From: Shinella lacus
GTDB taxonomy: Bacteria; Pseudomonadota; Alphaproteobacteria; Rhizobiales; Rhizobiaceae
NCBI RefSeq assembly: GCF_010994755.1
Contig: NZ_WHSB02000002.1
Location: forward strand, 434,001-498,000
Length of the DNA: 64,000 nucleotides
Direction: 5' to 3'
Shown here: in pieces, positions 8,677 to 17,124 of the stretch
Layout: every line of letters begins with the position of its first letter
Numbering within the stretch: position 1 is the stretch's first letter
The notes under the pieces: generated by a model
The model's input: the letters and a program-made list of their open reading frames with translations, nothing else
The model's database searches: none
Told to the model about the DNA's origin: nothing
Position numbers and translations under genes: made by a program

Positions 8677-10202
8677 TGATCCGTTACGCGGCAGCCCTTC
8701 TCCTTTCGCTCTGCCTGTTTTCGGGCGCCCAGGCCGCCGACAAGGCGCTGCTGATCGGCATCGGCACCTATGCCACGCTGCCCGAAAAGATGTTCCTCGA
8801 AGGGCCGAAGAACGATGTGCCGCTGATCGAGAAGCTGCTGAAGGAAAAACAGGGCTTTGCACCGGAATCGATCCGCGTGCTGCTCGACAAGGATGCGACC
8901 CGCGCCGCGATCCTCGCCAGCATCGACGAATGGCTGGTCAACGGCACGCAGCCGGGCGACCGCGTCTATTTCTACTTCTCCGGCCATGGCCTCCAGGTGA
9001 AGGATGCCAGCGGCGACGAGGAGGACGGGCTTGACGAAGCGCTTTCCACCTTCGATATCGCCGCTGGCGATGGCGACTGGACCAATGTCATCCTCGACGA
9101 CGAGATCGACGCCATGCTCGCCAAGCTGAAGGACCGCGCCGTCTCCATCGTCATCGACGCCTGCCATTCCGGCACGATCTCGCGGTCGCTCTCGACGGAT
9201 GTCGGCGAATCGCTGGAAAGCGCGCGCTTCCTGCCGCGTCCCTTCGCTAAACCCGTGGATGCGGTGAAGATGCGCGGCCTGCGCATCGACGTCGCCGTGG
9301 TCGACAAGCCCGATATCGCCAAGCAGAACGGCGTGGAAGCCTGGAGCGCCGCATCCTCCTATCAGGTCGCCTGGGATGACACCCGCCTGCCGCCGGAAGA
9401 ACGCCACGGCGTCTTCACGCTCTCCTATGTGAACGGCCACGACATCACCGCCGGTGACAGCAACGGCAATGGCATCGTCTCCAATGCCGAACTGCTGGAA
9501 TATGTGAAGAAGCAGTCGCAGACCTATTGCGCCGCACAGACCCAGTGCCAGGGCCTCGATCCGCAGCTGGAGGTCAACTATGCGCTGCTCGGCGCCAGCG
9601 CCTCCACACCCACCGCCGACACCACCGCCCAGCAGACGCAGCAACAGACGCCCGACTACGGCAAGGTCGAAGAGGTGAAGGTCGAGAACACGCAGCAGAC
9701 CGCCTATGTCGCTGCCGATCCGGTCGACGCCGTCGGCGATATCCTCGGCAAGCCGGAGACCGGCGACGTCAAGGTCGTGCTCTCCTCCGACTACCTGAAA
9801 CACGGCGACGTCTTCAAGATCACCGTAACCAGCAGCACCGGCGGCCACCTCATCCTCTACGACGTCGCCAAGGACGGCAAGGCGACCCAGATCTTCCCGA
9901 ACGAATCGGCCCAGAAGATCACGCCGCTCACCGCAAACATGCCGATGACCATCCCCGACGACTATTACGGCTTCGACTTCGAAGCCGAAGGCCCGAGCGA
10001 AAATGTGCTGGTCGCCATTGTCGTCGCCGACGACGTTGACCTCACCAAGGTCGCACCCAGCGATTACGGCCTGACCAAGGAACTCGACGCCCGAACCACC
10101 ATCGCCGACATCGCCGGCACGCTGAAGCAGACCTGGACAAGAGACACCGAAAACCGCAGCGTCCATTGGTCACTGGGACTGTTGAAGTACACGATCTACT
10201 GA
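8676..10202 (+). CDS. Exported caspase-fold (C14) protease 2 with DUF4384 domain
   Basis: The gene starts inside the stop codon of the first caspase (TGATG), so the two are translationally coupled. The 508-residue product has a signal peptide (cleavage after AQA, residue 20). Its caspase domain carries His104 in YFSGHGLQ and Cys163 in VIDACHSGT, and an EF-hand-like loop DSNGNGIVSNAE spans 261-272. A Thr/Gln-rich linker (about 310-335) leads to a DUF4384-type domain (about 365-460). It is clearly a paralogue or old homologue of caspase 1, but the sequences are strongly diverged (ACHSG against DSCFSG), so this is not a recent duplication. Substrate and activation are unknown. Confidence 0.87.
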   Translation: MIRYAAALLLSLCLFSGAQAADKALLIGIGTYATLPEKMFLEGPKNDVPLIEKLLKEKQGFAPESIRVLLDKDATRAAILASIDEWLVNGTQPGDRVYFYFSGHGLQVKDASGDEEDGLDEALSTFDIAAGDGDWTNVILDDEIDAMLAKLKDRAVSIVIDACHSGTISRSLSTDVGESLESARFLPRPFAKPVDAVKMRGLRIDVAVVDKPDIAKQNGVEAWSAASSYQVAWDDTRLPPEERHGVFTLSYVNGHDITAGDSNGNGIVSNAELLEYVKKQSQTYCAAQTQCQGLDPQLEVNYALLGASASTPTADTTAQQTQQQTPDYGKVEEVKVENTQQTAYVAADPVDAVGDILGKPETGDVKVVLSSDYLKHGDVFKITVTSSTGGHLILYDVAKDGKATQIFPNESAQKITPLTANMPMTIPDDYYGFDFEAEGPSENVLVAIVVADDVDLTKVAPSDYGLTKELDARTTIADIAGTLKQTWTRDTENRSVHWSLGLLKYTIY

Positions 10203-10226
10203 TCGAGTTCGGCGAGGGGCTTCTCG

Positions 10227-10246
10227 CCGGAACCCGTTGGTTCCGG
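10227..10246 (+). terminator. Perfect hairpin after the caspase cluster, weak terminator
   Basis: CCGGAACC and GGTTCCGG form an 8-bp perfect stem with the loop CGTT, 25 bases after the second caspase stop. No T-run follows on either strand, so intrinsic termination is doubtful; it may protect the 3' end of the message. Confidence 0.45.
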
Positions 10247-10307
10247 TGGAAAACAAGCCGTTTAACGTCCGTGCGAAACCATGCTTGAATGTTTGCTGGA
10301 AACGTCG

Positions 10308-10383
10308 TGGTGAGCGCGCAGGGATTCGAACCCTGGACCTACTGATTAAAAGTCAGTTGCTCTACCGGCTGAGCTACGCGCTC
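10308..10383 (-). tRNA. tRNA-Lys (anticodon TTT)
   Basis: The minus strand folds into a complete cloverleaf: acceptor arms GAGCGCG and CGCGCTC, anticodon arm ACTGA/TCAGT with loop CTTTTAA (anticodon TTT), T arm CAGGG/CCCTG with TTCGAAT, discriminator A, and an encoded CCA end. Confidence 0.96.
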
Positions 10384-10615
10384 CCGGGCGGTGCAAAGTG
10401 AGCCCCGCGGAAGTGCGCGGAACATATGCAGGAGGGTTTGCCGGGTCAACCCGGAAAATGCGGCGAAAAACAGGTTTTGCTGCATTTCGCCGCGTTCTCC
10501 AAAAGGTGATTGGCAGGAGGGGGGCACGGCGGATATCAGAAGGCGCAAATGCGGGAGCGGGCGAGGCCATGTTGGTGGGCTCGGCCGGTTCCGGCTCGCC
10601 GTCGCGGAGTAGCCC

Positions 10616-11365
10616 TTGTCGATCGCCGATATTTCCCTGTTGAGCGCGCTCCTGGCCGGGGCGCTGTCGTTTCTTTCGCCCTGCGTGCTGCCGCTCGTGC
10701 CGCCCTATCTCTGTTACATGGCGGGCATTTCGGTCGAGCAGTTTCGCGGAAACGATGCGGTGGCGGTGCGGCGGGATACGCGCGGCGCGGTGCTGCTCGC
10801 CGCCTTCTGCTTCACGCTCGGCTTTGCGACGGTTTTCGTGGCGCTCGGTGCGGGCGCCTCCACGATCGGCATGGTGCTGCGCCGGCATCTCGACATCCTC
10901 GCGCAGATCGGCGGCGTCATCATCATTCTGATGGGGCTGCATTTTCTCGGACTGCTGCGCATCGGGCTATTTGCCCGCGAGGCGCGCTTCCAGGGCGGCG
11001 GCAAGCCGGCGACGGCGTCGGGCGCCTATATCATGGGTCTGGCCTTCGCCTTCGGCTGGACGCCGTGCATCGGGCCGGTACTGGGGGCGATCCTCGGCGT
11101 GGCGGCGGCGCGCGAGACGGTCGGCGACGGAGCGGCGCTGCTGGCGGTCTATTCGCTGGGGCTTGCGGTGCCGTTCTGGATCGCGGCGGGCTTTTCCGGC
11201 GCCTTCATGCGCTTCCTCGTGCGGTTCCGCCGCCATCTCGGCACGGTCGAAAAGGCGATGGGCGTGCTGCTCATCCTCACCGGCCTTGCCTTCATCTTCG
11301 GCTATATCAGCGCGGTCGCCATCTGGTTCCAGCAAACGTTTCCCATTCTCTCGCAAATCGGCTAG
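10616..11365 (+). CDS. ccdA: CcdA-family cytochrome c biogenesis / thiol-redox membrane protein
   Basis: The 249-residue product is almost entirely membrane helices (six predicted) and has the two conserved Cys-Pro segments of the CcdA/DsbD transmembrane family: FLSPCVLPLVPP (about residues 20-31) and GWTPCIGPVLGA (about 140). CcdA carries reducing power from cytosolic thioredoxin to the periplasm, where it keeps the cysteines of apocytochrome c reduced for haem attachment. The TTG start at 10616 is preceded by GGAG. It lies about 400 bases beyond the cytochrome/caspase cluster, separated by tRNA-Lys on the other strand, so a functional link is possible but unproven. Confidence 0.9.
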   Translation: MSIADISLLSALLAGALSFLSPCVLPLVPPYLCYMAGISVEQFRGNDAVAVRRDTRGAVLLAAFCFTLGFATVFVALGAGASTIGMVLRRHLDILAQIGGVIIILMGLHFLGLLRIGLFAREARFQGGGKPATASGAYIMGLAFAFGWTPCIGPVLGAILGVAAARETVGDGAALLAVYSLGLAVPFWIAAGFSGAFMRFLVRFRRHLGTVEKAMGVLLILTGLAFIFGYISAVAIWFQQTFPILSQIG

Positions 11366-11407
11366 GTCGAAACATCATCCTCGGCAAGCGGGAATCGACG
11401 ACGGCGC

Positions 11408-12370
11408 ATGGCTGACATCATCGGACTGGTCCTGCCGTTCTTCGGCATGATCCTGCTGGGTTATGTGGTCGCGAAGATCACCCGACAGCCGGTCGAGGCG
11501 CTCGGCTGGCTCAATACCTTCATCATCTACATCGCGCTGCCGGCGCTGTTCTTCAAGCTGGTGGCCAAGACGCCGATCGAGCAGCTGACGCGCGTCGATT
11601 TCATCGTCGCCAATATCAGCGCGACCTACCTGATCTTCGGCCTCGTCTTCGCCGTCGGGCTGTGGCTGCGGCGCGCGACGATCGGCGAGGCGACGATCCA
11701 GGGGCTGGCCGCCGCCTATGGCAATATCGGCTATATGGGGCCGGGCCTGGCGTTGCTGGCCTTCGGGGAACCTGCGGCGGTGCCGGTGGCACTTGTCTTC
11801 TGCTTCGAGAACATGCTGCACTTCATGGTCGCGCCGGCGCTGATGGCGCTGGCCGGCGGGGAGAAGCGGCCGGCGATCCAGATTGCCGGCGGGATCGTGC
11901 AGAAGATCGTCACGCATCCCTTCATCATCGCGACGGCCGCGGGCTTTGTCGCGGCCTTTGCCGGCTTCGAGCCGCCGGCGCCGCTGCAACGGCTGATCGA
12001 CTACCTGGCGCAGGCGGCCGCCCCTTGCGCGCTGTTCGCCATGGGCGTGACGCTGGCGCTGCGGCCCTTGAAGCGCGTGCCCATGGAGATCGGCTATATC
12101 GTGCCGGCAAAACTCCTGCTGCTGCCGGTCACCATGTATTTCGTGCTTGGGCTTGCCGGCAATTTCGATCCGGTTTGGGTGTTCACCGCCGTGCTGCTTG
12201 CGGCACTGCCGACCGCGACGAATGTCTTCGTCATCGGCCAGCAATATGGCGTGTGGCAGGAGCGGGCTTCGGCAACGATCCTCATCACGACGGTGCTCTC
12301 CGTCGCGACCGTGACGATCCTGCTTTACCTGATCAAGTCAGGCCTGCTCGCGGGCGACCCGTTCCCGTAG
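11408..12370 (+). CDS. AEC-family (auxin efflux carrier type) transporter
   Basis: This 320-residue protein of about ten membrane helices shows the two-half arrangement of the AEC family: an N-terminal five-helix block starting IIGLVLPFFGMILLGY, and a second block after a cytosolic loop near residue 160, ending in a TVLSVATVTILLYLI helix. Bacterial members export or import small organic acids such as malate or malonate; the substrate here is not predictable. It follows ccdA by 42 bases and runs into the convergent UbiH-type gene with a 33-base overlap. Confidence 0.85.
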   Translation: MADIIGLVLPFFGMILLGYVVAKITRQPVEALGWLNTFIIYIALPALFFKLVAKTPIEQLTRVDFIVANISATYLIFGLVFAVGLWLRRATIGEATIQGLAAAYGNIGYMGPGLALLAFGEPAAVPVALVFCFENMLHFMVAPALMALAGGEKRPAIQIAGGIVQKIVTHPFIIATAAGFVAAFAGFEPPAPLQRLIDYLAQAAAPCALFAMGVTLALRPLKRVPMEIGYIVPAKLLLLPVTMYFVLGLAGNFDPVWVFTAVLLAALPTATNVFVIGQQYGVWQERASATILITTVLSVATVTILLYLIKSGLLAGDPFP

Positions 12371-13534
12371 ACCGTCGCGAAATGCCTTCAGCGAGCCGCC
12401 GGGCTCGATGCCCTCGCGCATGACGATGCTGCGCAGCGGCCCGAGTGCGGAGAGCAGGTGCAGGCCTGCCGAGCGCAGGAACTGCACGGGCAGGAAATCG
12501 GACAGAAGCGAGCGGTTGAGCAGGTCGACGCTCATGGTGCGCGTGCGGATATCGGCCTGCCGCTTGCGGTCGAAGCGCTCGCCGATGCCGTCATCGCCCT
12601 CCTGGATGAGGTCCTTCAGCGCCATGATGTCGCGCAGGCTGAGATTGAGGCCCTGGGCGCCGATCGGCGGGAAGGCGTGTGCGGCTTCGCCCACCAGCAC
12701 GAAACGACCCTTGCCGAAATGCCGGGCTGTCATGCCGGAGAGCGGAAAACTCTGCGGCGTACCCTCGACGGTGACCTTGCCGAGCATGGATTGCATGCGC
12801 TCTTCCACGGCGCGGTTAAGCTCGGCGACAGGGAGTTCGCGCAGCCGCGCCGCTTCCTTCGGTGGCAGGACCCAGACGAGGCTGGAGCGGCGGCCAGGCA
12901 GGGGGACCTGGGTGAAGGGACCGCTTTCGGTGTGGAATTCCGTGGAGACATTGCCGTGCGGCCGTTCATGCGCAAAATTGAGCACGAGGGCGGCTTGCGG
13001 ATAGGACCAGGCGCTGACGGCGATGCCGGCGCTGTCGCGGATCTTCGATTTCTTGCCATCGGCGCCGACGACGAGGCGTGCCGTGACGCGTTCGCCATCG
13101 TCGAGCACGAGTTCGACGCCGTGCTCGAAGGCGGTGGCTGCCGTCACGCCGCTTTCCAGCCGGACGATATTGTCGCGGGCGGCGATCTGCGTGTTCAGCA
13201 CGGCGAGGAAGGGCGCGTTCGGGATGTTGTAGCCGAAGGCGGGAAGGCCGACCTCGCTGGAGCGGAAGGCGACCGGCGGGGCGCGCAGGAGCCGCGTCGT
13301 GCCGTCGAGGATCTGCATGGTTTCGAGGGCCGCCGCATGACGCGCGATCTCGTCCCAGAGGCCGAGCGCCTTCAGGAAGGCGATCGACTGGTCCATCAGC
13401 GCCGTGGTGCGCCCATCGGCGGCGCGCGTGGGCGGGGCGATGAGCGCGACGCTACGCCCCGAATCGGCAAGCGAGAGAGCCGCGAGGTTGCCGGCAAGGC
13501 CGGCGCCGACGATCGCGATATCGAATTCCTTCAT
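12338..13534 (-). CDS. UbiH/UbiF-family FAD-dependent hydroxylase
   Basis: The ATG at 13534 follows AGAGG and puts the FAD dinucleotide motif VGAGLAG at residues 9-15, as usual for this family; an open extension upstream lacks homology. The second and third family motifs are VGADGKKSKIR (about residue 160) and VGEAAHAFPPIGAQGLN (about 280). With 398 residues it has the normal length of ubiquinone-pathway monooxygenases, which hydroxylate the benzoquinone ring precursor. Which ring position it modifies cannot be told from sequence. Its 3' end overlaps the convergent AEC transporter gene by 33 bases. Confidence 0.85.
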   Translation of the reverse strand: MKEFDIAIVGAGLAGNLAALSLADSGRSVALIAPPTRAADGRTTALMDQSIAFLKALGLWDEIARHAAALETMQILDGTTRLLRAPPVAFRSSEVGLPAFGYNIPNAPFLAVLNTQIAARDNIVRLESGVTAATAFEHGVELVLDDGERVTARLVVGADGKKSKIRDSAGIAVSAWSYPQAALVLNFAHERPHGNVSTEFHTESGPFTQVPLPGRRSSLVWVLPPKEAARLRELPVAELNRAVEERMQSMLGKVTVEGTPQSFPLSGMTARHFGKGRFVLVGEAAHAFPPIGAQGLNLSLRDIMALKDLIQEGDDGIGERFDRKRQADIRTRTMSVDLLNRSLLSDFLPVQFLRSAGLHLLSALGPLRSIVMREGIEPGGSLKAFRDGLRERVAREQA

Positions 13535-13783
13535 GACCGACCTCTCAGACAGCGAAGCGTTACCCACAGATTTGGCTGCTTCTACTGCGGGAAGACTAGG
13601 CCCGCAAAGAGGCAATTTCCATGGGATGAATCGGCGCAGGCGCCGGAACCGCCCGGGAGGCAGCCGATTTTCACTGGCGATGCCGGGCAATCAATGCATA
13701 TTACCGGCAGTGACCGCGTAAGAGGGCGTGTTCGGCGAACCGCGGCCGATGAAAGCCCCTCAAGGGATGGACAGCCAAAGGCG

Positions 13784-14506
13784 ATGAAGTTTTTCAACTA
13801 CAAGCGCGTGCCCTACGCGGAAATCCGTGCCTTTTCCGTCCATATCCTGACGGCATCCGGGTCGTTCCTCGCCTTTCTCGGCGTCGTGGCGGCGGCCGAA
13901 CACCGTTTCGTCGACATGTTCTGGTGGCTGGGCCTGGCGCTCGTCGTCGACGGCATCGATGGGCCGATCGCGCGCAAGGTGCGCGTGAAAGAAGTGCTGC
14001 CGAACTGGTCCGGCGATACGCTGGACAATGTCATCGACTACGTGACCTACGTGCTGCTGCCGGCCTTTGCGCTCTACCAGAGCGGCATGATCGGCGAGCC
14101 CTGGTCCTTCGTGGCGGCCGGCGCCATCGTCGTCTCCAGCGCCATCTATTATGCCGATATGGGCATGAAGACCGACGAATATTTCTTCTCCGGCTTTCCG
14201 GTCGTCTGGAACATGGTGGTATTCACGCTCTTCGTCATCCAGGCGAGCGAACTGACGGCGTCGATCATCGTCTTCGTTTCCGTCTTCCTAACCTTCATGC
14301 CGATCAATTTCCTGCATCCCGTGCGCGTGGAGCGGCTGAGGGCGATCAATCTCGGCGTCTTCTTTCTGTGGGCGCTGCTCAGCGGCTACGCGCTTCTCCT
14401 GCATTTCGATACGCCGGCCTGGGTGGTCTGGGGTGTCGTGGCGACGGGGCTCTATCTTTATGTCATCGGCGCCGTCCTGCAGGCCTTTCCCAGCCTCGGG
14501 CGGTAG
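13784..14506 (+). CDS. pcs: Phosphatidylcholine synthase
   Basis: Pcs condenses choline with CDP-diacylglycerol in the inner membrane to make phosphatidylcholine in one step, a pathway typical of rhizobia, Agrobacterium and Brucella. The 240-residue protein has about eight membrane helices. It shows the CDP-alcohol phosphotransferase motif with the spacing typical of Pcs: D59 G60, A63 R64, then twelve residues to G77, D81 and D85. The ATG at 13784 has a close AAGG ribosome site. The gene stands alone between the UbiH-type gene and the quinone oxidoreductase. Confidence 0.95.
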   Translation: MKFFNYKRVPYAEIRAFSVHILTASGSFLAFLGVVAAAEHRFVDMFWWLGLALVVDGIDGPIARKVRVKEVLPNWSGDTLDNVIDYVTYVLLPAFALYQSGMIGEPWSFVAAGAIVVSSAIYYADMGMKTDEYFFSGFPVVWNMVVFTLFVIQASELTASIIVFVSVFLTFMPINFLHPVRVERLRAINLGVFFLWALLSGYALLLHFDTPAWVVWGVVATGLYLYVIGAVLQAFPSLGR

Positions 14507-14527
14507 CCAATTCTCGGGAGAACCAGC

Positions 14528-15499
14528 ATGACCAAGGCGATTGTCATCCGCAGTCTCGGCGGACCGGAAGTCCTGACGCTGGAGGACGTGCCGCTTGCCG
14601 CACCCGGCCCCGGCGAGGTGCAGATGAGGCAGGCCGCCATCGGCCTCAATTTCATCGACGTCTATTTCCGCACCGGCCTCTACAAGACCGAGTTGCCCTT
14701 CGTTCCCGGCAAGGAAGGCGCCGGCACGATTACGGCGCTCGGTGAAGGCGTCACGGATTTCGCCATCGGCGACCGCGTCGCCTATGCCTCGGCGGACGGC
14801 GCCTATGCGGTGGAACGCAATGTCGCGACGAGACATCTGGTGAAGGTGCCGGAGGGCATTTCGCTCGAAACGGCTGCCGCCATGATGCTGAAGGGCATGA
14901 CGGCGCAGTACCTGCTGCTCCAGACCTATCAGGTGAAGCCGGGCACCGTGCTGCTGTTCCATGCGGCGGCGGGCGGCGTCGGCCTCATTGCCGGCCAGTG
15001 GGCGAAGGCGCTCGGCGCCACGGTGATCGGCACGGCCGGCTCGCAGGCGAAGATCGATCTCGCGCTGGCGCATGGCTATGACCATGTCATCGACTACGGC
15101 AAGGAAGACTTCGTCGCGCGGGTGCGCGAATTGACCGGCGGGGCAGGCGTCGACGTCGTCTACGATTCCGTCGGCAAGGACACGTTCCCGCAGTCGCTGG
15201 ACTGCCTGAAGCCGCGCGGCCTGTTCGTCAGCTTCGGCAATTCCTCTGGTCCCGTCGATGCCTTCAACCTCGGCCTGCTGTCGCAAAAGGGTTCGCTCTA
15301 CACGACGCGGCCGACGCTCTTCGCCTACATCCCGACGCGCGAGGCGCTCGATGCATGTGCAAACTCGCTCTTTGATATTGTGCAAAGCAACAAAGTGCGT
15401 ATCAATATTAATCAGACTTATCCGTTGTCCGAGGCAGGACGGGCGCACACGGATCTGGAAGCAAGAAAAACGAGTGGAACGACGTTGCTCATTCCCTGA
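14528..15499 (+). CDS. qor: NADPH:quinone oxidoreductase, zinc-independent MDR family
   Basis: The 323-residue product matches the Qor group of medium-chain reductases. It has a GroES-like N-terminal half without zinc ligands, then a Rossmann fold with AAAGGVGLIAGQWAKALGA (about residues 150-168) and the downstream VVYDSVGKDTF segment. It reduces quinones with NADPH, probably in the cytosol. The gene begins 21 bases after pcs and may be transcribed with it. The last ten codons lie in a locally AT-richer stretch (about 15360-15420), which does not disturb the frame. Confidence 0.88.
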   Translation: MTKAIVIRSLGGPEVLTLEDVPLAAPGPGEVQMRQAAIGLNFIDVYFRTGLYKTELPFVPGKEGAGTITALGEGVTDFAIGDRVAYASADGAYAVERNVATRHLVKVPEGISLETAAAMMLKGMTAQYLLLQTYQVKPGTVLLFHAAAGGVGLIAGQWAKALGATVIGTAGSQAKIDLALAHGYDHVIDYGKEDFVARVRELTGGAGVDVVYDSVGKDTFPQSLDCLKPRGLFVSFGNSSGPVDAFNLGLLSQKGSLYTTRPTLFAYIPTREALDACANSLFDIVQSNKVRININQTYPLSEAGRAHTDLEARKTSGTTLLIP

Positions 15500-15549
15500 C
15501 ACGACCCGAATGGGCGGCAAGGGCTGAGACCGCAGGAAAGAGGGGCAGA

Positions 15550-17124
15550 GTGTCAGCCGTTGGAGCGTCCGAGGGCAGCCCGTTGCTGGCTGTCCGCAGC
15601 CTGACGAAACTTTTTGGTTCGTTTGCCGCATGCAACGGCATCGATCTCGATATCCGGCCCGGCGAAATCCACGCCCTGCTGGGCGAGAACGGCGCCGGAA
15701 AATCCACCCTCGTGAAAATGCTCTTCGGCGTGCTTTCGCCGACCAGCGGGCAGATCCTGTGGAAGGGCGAGCCTGTGCGCATCCCGAGCCCCGGTGCCGC
15801 GCGGCGCCTCGGCATCGGCATGGTTTTCCAGCATTTTTCGCTGTTCGAGGCGCTGACGGTCGCCGAGAACATCGCCCTGTCGCTGAGCCCCGGCATTTCG
15901 CTCTCCAAGGTCGCGGAAGAGGCCTCGCGCCTCTCTCATCTTTACGGCCTGCCGCTCGATCCGAAGGCGCATGTCGCCGACCTCTCGGTGGGCGAACGCC
16001 AGCGCATCGAGATCGTGCGCGCGCTGTTGCAGCACCCGGAACTCATCATCCTCGACGAGCCGACCTCGGTGCTGACGCCGCAGGAGGCCGACCGGCTGTT
16101 CGAAACACTCGCCAAGCTGAAGGCGGAAGGCCGCTCGGTGCTCTATATCAGCCACCGGCTGGAAGAGGTGCAGCGCATCTGCGATCGCGCAACAGTGCTG
16201 CGCCACGGCAAGGTCACCGGCGCCTGCGATCCGCGCCAGGAAACGCCCGCATCACTTGCCCGCATGATGGTCGGCAGCGACGTCGCCTCGGTAACGGCCG
16301 CCGGCACCAACACCAAAGGCGAGGTGCTGCTCGAAGCCAATCATCTGAGCGTCCCGGCGCGCACGCCCTTTGCCGTGACGCTGAAGAATGTCTGTCTCAA
16401 GGTGCGCGGCGGCGAGGTTCTCGCGATCGCCGGCGTTGCCGGCAATGGACAGGGCGAGCTTTTCGATGCGCTCTCCGGCGAATATCCGGTGGCTGAGGCA
16501 TCTGCCGTCGCCATTCGCGGCAAGGCGGCCGGCAATCTCGGCATCACGGCGCGGCGGCTAATGGGCGCGGGCTTCGTGCCGGAGGAACGCCACGGCCACG
16601 CCGCGGTGCCGTCTTTGCCGCTGTCGGACAATCTCGTGCTGGCGCGCAACCAGTCGGATCGGAAAACCTTTCTTGCCGGCGGTGTGCTCGGCATTATCAA
16701 GCATGCCGTCGTGCGCATCGCCTCGAAGCGCATTTCCGAGACGATGGACGTGCGCAAGAGCGGTGATGACCCGGCGGCCGGCTCGCTTTCCGGCGGCAAC
16801 CTGCAAAAATACATCGTCGGGCGGGAGCTAGATCGCCAACCGGCCGTGCTGATCGTCAACCAGCCGACCTGGGGCGTCGATGCGGGGGCGGCGAGCCGCA
16901 TCCGCCAGGCGCTGGTGGATCTCGCGAAATCGGGCTCGGCGGTGCTGGTGATCAGCCAGGATCTCGACGAAATCTTCGAGGTGGCGACGGAAATCGCCGT
17001 CGTCAGCGAGGGGCGGCTGTCGGATGTTTATCCGGCTCACGACCTGACGCGCGAAAAGATCGGCCTGCTGATGGGCGGCATGTACGGCAAGACGGAAGGC
17101 GGCGAGGTGGCCCATGCGCATTGA
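15550..17124 (+). CDS. BMP/Nup-type ABC importer, duplicated ATPase subunit
   Basis: The 524-residue protein holds two ABC cassettes. The first has Walker A GENGAGKST (45-53), signature LSVGERQRIE and Walker B LIILDEPTSV. The second is the usual diverged copy, with VAGNGQGELFDAL in place of Walker A and the signature LSGGNLQKYI. This double layout is typical of carbohydrate uptake type 2 transporters, including nucleoside importers (NupO/YufO type). The start is GTG 15550. Two permease genes and a BMP-family binding protein follow in order, so the substrate is probably a purine or other nucleoside; that is inferred from the BMP family, not from a specific residue. Confidence 0.9.
   Translation: MSAVGASEGSPLLAVRSLTKLFGSFAACNGIDLDIRPGEIHALLGENGAGKSTLVKMLFGVLSPTSGQILWKGEPVRIPSPGAARRLGIGMVFQHFSLFEALTVAENIALSLSPGISLSKVAEEASRLSHLYGLPLDPKAHVADLSVGERQRIEIVRALLQHPELIILDEPTSVLTPQEADRLFETLAKLKAEGRSVLYISHRLEEVQRICDRATVLRHGKVTGACDPRQETPASLARMMVGSDVASVTAAGTNTKGEVLLEANHLSVPARTPFAVTLKNVCLKVRGGEVLAIAGVAGNGQGELFDALSGEYPVAEASAVAIRGKAAGNLGITARRLMGAGFVPEERHGHAAVPSLPLSDNLVLARNQSDRKTFLAGGVLGIIKHAVVRIASKRISETMDVRKSGDDPAAGSLSGGNLQKYIVGRELDRQPAVLIVNQPTWGVDAGAASRIRQALVDLAKSGSAVLVISQDLDEIFEVATEIAVVSEGRLSDVYPAHDLTREKIGLLMGGMYGKTEGGEVAHAH

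Noticed and set aside
10384..10615. Overlapping open frames between tRNA-Lys and ccdA
   Set aside because: Frames on both strands are GC-biased, Arg/Gly-rich and lack ribosome sites; the region is best read as the ccdA promoter side.
12458..13783. Apparent long N-terminal extension of pcs
   Set aside because: The extension runs antisense to the UbiH-type gene; homology and the ribosome site begin at ATG 13784.
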